Source of the DNA: Magicicada septendecula
Lineage: Eukaryota; Arthropoda; Insecta; Hemiptera; Cicadidae
NCBI GenBank assembly: GCA_034769895.1
Contig: CM068373.1
Location: forward strand, 200,178,134 to 200,242,133
DNA length: 64,000 bases
Direction of reading: 5' to 3'
A program made the position numbers and the translations under genes. Below, piece after piece: positions 61,257-64,000 of this stretch (position 1 is its first letter; each line of letters starts with the position of its first letter). The notes beneath the pieces were generated by a model. The model saw nothing but the letters and a program-made list of their open reading frames with translations, made no database searches and was not told the origin of the DNA.

Positions 61257-61741
61257 TTAGTAATTGATCAGAAACTTATTGATTATTCTAAAATCTGATA
61301 CAACCCACTCGCGTAAAGCGTGTACTCTAGTATTTGTACATATTTCCGGAAATAAGCGGTGCGCGAGACAGGCTGTTCCATGTATTGATTGTAATTGATC
61401 AAGTTTGGGACAACCGAAATCTTCTAAATTTATAATATTAAAATGCACGATACGCTTCTGTAGAAATCTTTTTTGCAATCATTTTACGAACACGAAGTTG
61501 TAAGGAAACGTATACTTTTCTAATATCGGTACAAGATGTTCGTACGATGTGTCCCCGTCCGTCAACGTTAGTCCATGATAATGGTCTGTTAACCATCTGT
61601 TTGTACTCACATGTTTGTGATTCGAAACAATCGTGTCTATTGGATGTGTAAATATCCAATGCCTGCTGGCAAATGCGGTGACGTCCATAACGGCTAGTTC
61701 CTTAACGAGTTCGCTTCCATCGTTGTCGATGAAACAGTAAG
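61257..61741 (-). pseudogene. Conserved invertebrate repeat-associated domain, nonsense-broken
   Basis: Minus-strand frame of about 160 codons: CFIDNDGSELVKELAVMDV, ASRHWIFTHP, NRWLTDHYHGL, TDGDTSYEHLVPILEKYTF and NFVFVK. A TGA at 61479-61481 breaks the frame, which goes on without shift as LQKRFLQKR, INLEDFGCPKLDQL, HGTACLAHRLFPEICTN and ALREWVV. I recall similar domains with the pattern 'VKEL...FVKG..K..FL...NLEDxGCP.L...C..H...V..L..WV' repeated in invertebrate genomes. A DEDD-type exonuclease fold is possible but unproven. The frame is otherwise intact, so loss is recent. A second copy enters at 63842. Confidence 0.5.
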
Positions 61742-62154
61742 TTGTTGTCGGTATGTGCGTGACTATGTTGGAAAAGCGGCGATGTTGTCGGGTTGTGCAT
61801 GTGTGCTGGTTAAGGTTCGGCCACGTTGCCGATCCGTGGTGTGTTATAGTGTATGGGTATGTATATGTAAGGGGTTTTTCCGGAAGGGTGTCCATGTTGG
61901 GAAAGCGTTGTCGGCGTTGTCAACTTGTGCTGGTTTAGCGACGTTGTCGGCTCGTGCGAGTGTTATAGTGTATGGGTTTAAGATATATTTACACTGCCAC
62001 CGGATATCGTCGATGTGAAGAGGTGAATTGCATTGTTGCCAACGCGTCGACCACGTTGTCGGCTCGTGCATGTGTTACGTGGTGTGTTATAGTGTACGGT
62101 TATGTATATATAAGGGGTTTTCCAGGAAGTGCGGCCATGTTGGAATGTTTACAC

Positions 62155-63758
62155 TGCCGCCATTGTTGCCAACACGTTGTCAACTCGGTGTTATAGTGTA
62201 CTGGTTCCGGATATATTTACACTGCCACAATTGTCTCGATATCGTCGATGTTGTGTCTATGTGTTAAGTAATTGCATTGTTGCCAACTCAGTCAAGTAGT
62301 GTAAGAGTGTGCTGGTTAAGGTTCGGCCACGTTGGCGATTCGAGCGTGTGTTATAGTGTATGGGTTTGGATATATACTGTGTTTTCCGGAAGGGTGTCCA
62401 CGTTGGAAAAGCGTCGACGTTGTCAACTTGTGCATGTGTGCTGGTTTAGCGTCGGCCACGTTGTCGGCTCGTGCATGTGTTATAGTGTACAGGTTTCAGA
62501 TATATTTACACTGCCACTATTGTCCGGATATCGTCGATGTGAAGAGGTGAATTGCATTGTTGCCAACTGGAGAACTGTACTGGCATCGGTCACGTTGTCG
62601 ACTCATGCATGTGTTATAGTGTACGGGTTTCAGATATATTTACACTGCCACCCCATTGTCCGGATATCGTCGATGTGAAGAGGTGAATTGCATTGTTGCC
62701 AACTCGAGAACTGTACTGGCGTTGGTCACGTTGTCAACTTGTGCATGTGTTATAGTGTATGGGTTTAGATATTTACACTGCTGCCGTTCGGATTTACTAC
62801 TGCGGTGCAAAATTGAATATCATTTCACTTGTAAAAATTGATTATCGTGCATTTGTGCAATTGTTCTGATTGACATTTCACTTATGAAACATGCATGATG
62901 GAAGGAAAAAAGGATAGTTGAAAATAAACAACTAAGCAAAGCAAAATTTACATACACTGCCGCCATTGTTGCCAACACGTTGTCAACTCGGTGTTATAGT
63001 GTACTGGTTTCAGATATATTTACACTACCACAATTGTCTCGATATCGTCGATGTTGTGTCTATGTGTTAAGTAATTGCATTGTTGCCAACTCAGTCAAGT
63101 AGTGTAAGAGTGTGCTGGTTAAGGTTCGGCCACGTTGGCGATTCGAGCGTGTGTTATAGTGTATGGGTTTGGATATATACTGTGTTTTCCGGAAGGGTGT
63201 CCACGTTGGAAAAGCGTCGACGTTGTCAACTTGTGCATGTGTGCTGGTTTAGCGTCGGCTACGTTGTCGGCTCGTGCATGTGTTATAGTGTACAGGTTTC
63301 AGATATATTTACACTGCCACCATTGTCCGGATATCGTCGATGTGAAGAGGTGAAATGCATTGTTGCCAACTGGAGAACTGTACTGGCATCGGTCACGTTG
63401 TCGACTCATGCATGTGTTATAGTGTACGGGTTTCAGATATATTTACACTGCCACCCCATTGTCCGGATATCGTCGATGTGAAGAGGTGAATTGCATTGTT
63501 GCCAACTCGAGAACTGTACTGGCGTTGGTCACGTTGTCAACTTGTGCATGTGTTATAGTGTATGGGTTTAGATATTTACACTGCTGCCGTTCGGATTTAC
63601 TACTGCGGTGCAAAATTGAATATCATTTCACTTGTAAAAATTGATTATCGTGCATTTGTGCAATTGTTTTGATTGACATTTCACTTATGAAACATGCATG
63701 ATGGAAGGAAAAAAGGATAGTTGAAAATAAACAACTAAGCAAAGCAAAATTTACATAT
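62155..63758. repeat. 803-bp direct tandem duplication
   Basis: Copy 1 (about 62155-62957) and copy 2 (about 62958-63758 or 63760) keep a constant offset of 803 bp across their length, so there is no net insertion or deletion. I counted fewer than ten differences (for example near 62457/63260, 62516/63319 and 62549/63352), giving about 99% identity. Each copy contains several satellite units plus a unique tail (GGAAGGAAAAAAGGATAGTTG...AACTAAGCAAAGC). Confidence 0.93.
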
Positions 63759-63789
63759 ATTGTAATCAAACACACATAAAAATATACAA

Positions 63790-63838
63790 TACACTACACA
63801 CACACACACACACATACACACACACACACACACACACC
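63790..63838. repeat. (CA)n microsatellite
   Basis: CA runs with one TA interruption; they cut into the end of the domain copy that follows. Confidence 0.95.
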
Positions 63839-63841
63839 ACC

Positions 63842-64000
63842 GCCGCAAGATGTTCGAACGATGTGTCCCCGTCCGTCCACTCTAATCTATAATAATGCTC
63901 CGTTAACCAACGGTTTGTCCTTACGTGATTGTGATCCGAAACGATTGTGTTTACTAGAGGTGCAAATATCAAATGCCTGGTGGCATATGCGATGATGTCC
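63842..64000 (-). pseudogene. Second copy of the 61.3-kb domain, truncated
   Basis: The minus-strand frame entering from the window edge reads ATRHLIFAPLVNTIVSDHNH, then VRTNRWLTEHYYRLEW and TDGDTSFEHLAAV, and then runs into the (CA)n tract, ending homology. It aligns without gap to 61527-61690 and keeps the frame. Its N-terminal part lies beyond the window. Confidence 0.6.

Larger units (their letters stand above)
59600..63560. repeat. Satellite-like array with GTTATAGTGTA units
   Basis: GTTATAGTGTA occurs at least 15 times between about 59605 and 63560. It is usually preceded by TTGTTGCCAACTCG or GTTGTCGGCTCGTGC and followed by GGTTTCAGATATATTTACACTGCC and TCCGGATATCGTCGATGTGAAG. Where regular, the unit is about 136 bp (62551 and 62687). 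Several short frames arise from it and repeat the same peptide, which shows they are artefacts of the array. The stretch 60180-60900 carries only degenerate pieces and AT-rich DNA. Confidence 0.85.

Noticed and set aside
62277..63644. Repeated ORFs of 61-133 codons
   Set aside because: They recur exactly at 803-bp offset and in overlapping frames of a satellite unit, as expected from repeats, not genes.
62155..63758. Possible CRISPR array
   Set aside because: Units are long and variable, spacers are not unique, no cas gene is present and the context is eukaryotic.
1..64000. tRNA or rRNA genes
   Set aside because: I looked for A/B-box pairs and conserved rRNA blocks; the only tRNA-like strings are 3'-end matches that act as retroelement primer-binding sites.

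Overview
This window looks like intergenic, transposon-packed DNA from an arthropod nuclear genome, most likely an insect. It is AT-rich and has many simple repeats. Decayed members of at least five transposon classes lie inside one another: pogo-like, hAT, Helitron, non-LTR and Gypsy-type LTR elements. No bacterial operon, rRNA or tRNA was seen, and no complete host gene. The only stretch that might be a host exon is a 50-codon piece on the minus strand near 21.6 kb, which I cannot name. The taxon call rests on element types and composition, so it stops at 'arthropod, probably insect'.

Layout. 0-5 kb: AT/T-rich DNA with two small tandem duplications and a hairpin motif. 5.0-7.2 kb: a broken pogo-type transposase followed by a Helitron helicase remnant. 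11.4-13.9 kb: an internally deleted hAT element with TACATATTT arrays near its ends. 13.9-18.2 kb: two copies of a short dispersed repeat that ends in a pogo-like terminus. 18.9-21.4 kb: a long LTR-like insertion flanked by ATAT. 23.9-24.5 kb: the 3' end of a non-LTR element. 29.2-30.6 kb: a probable LTR relative. 34.6-39.9 kb: a Gypsy element (minus strand, ATAT target duplication) holding three later insertions: a hAT, a hairpin element and a second LTR-like element. 40.8-41.2 kb: an integrase scrap. 42.6-48.9 kb: a second Gypsy-type element with both LTRs, ATAT duplication, a long gag-like ORF and an integrase, but no reverse transcriptase. 48.9-59.1 kb: two diverged long LTRs of one family with a 5'-truncated non-LTR element between them. 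59.2-64 kb: GC-richer tandemly organised DNA with a long inverted repeat, satellite-like units, a 99%-identical 803-bp tandem duplication and two copies of a conserved but broken protein domain.

The parts do not form a pathway; the window records successive insertions. The most unusual signal is in the LTR elements. The U5 end of the LTR and its tRNA-Lys-type primer-binding site occur as short tandem modules of about 60-95 bp. They are found both in the leader of one element and at the outer edge of other LTRs, where they abut the ATAT target site. This suggests that LTRs can grow by priming from a distal binding site. The second most interesting region is the 59-64 kb array.
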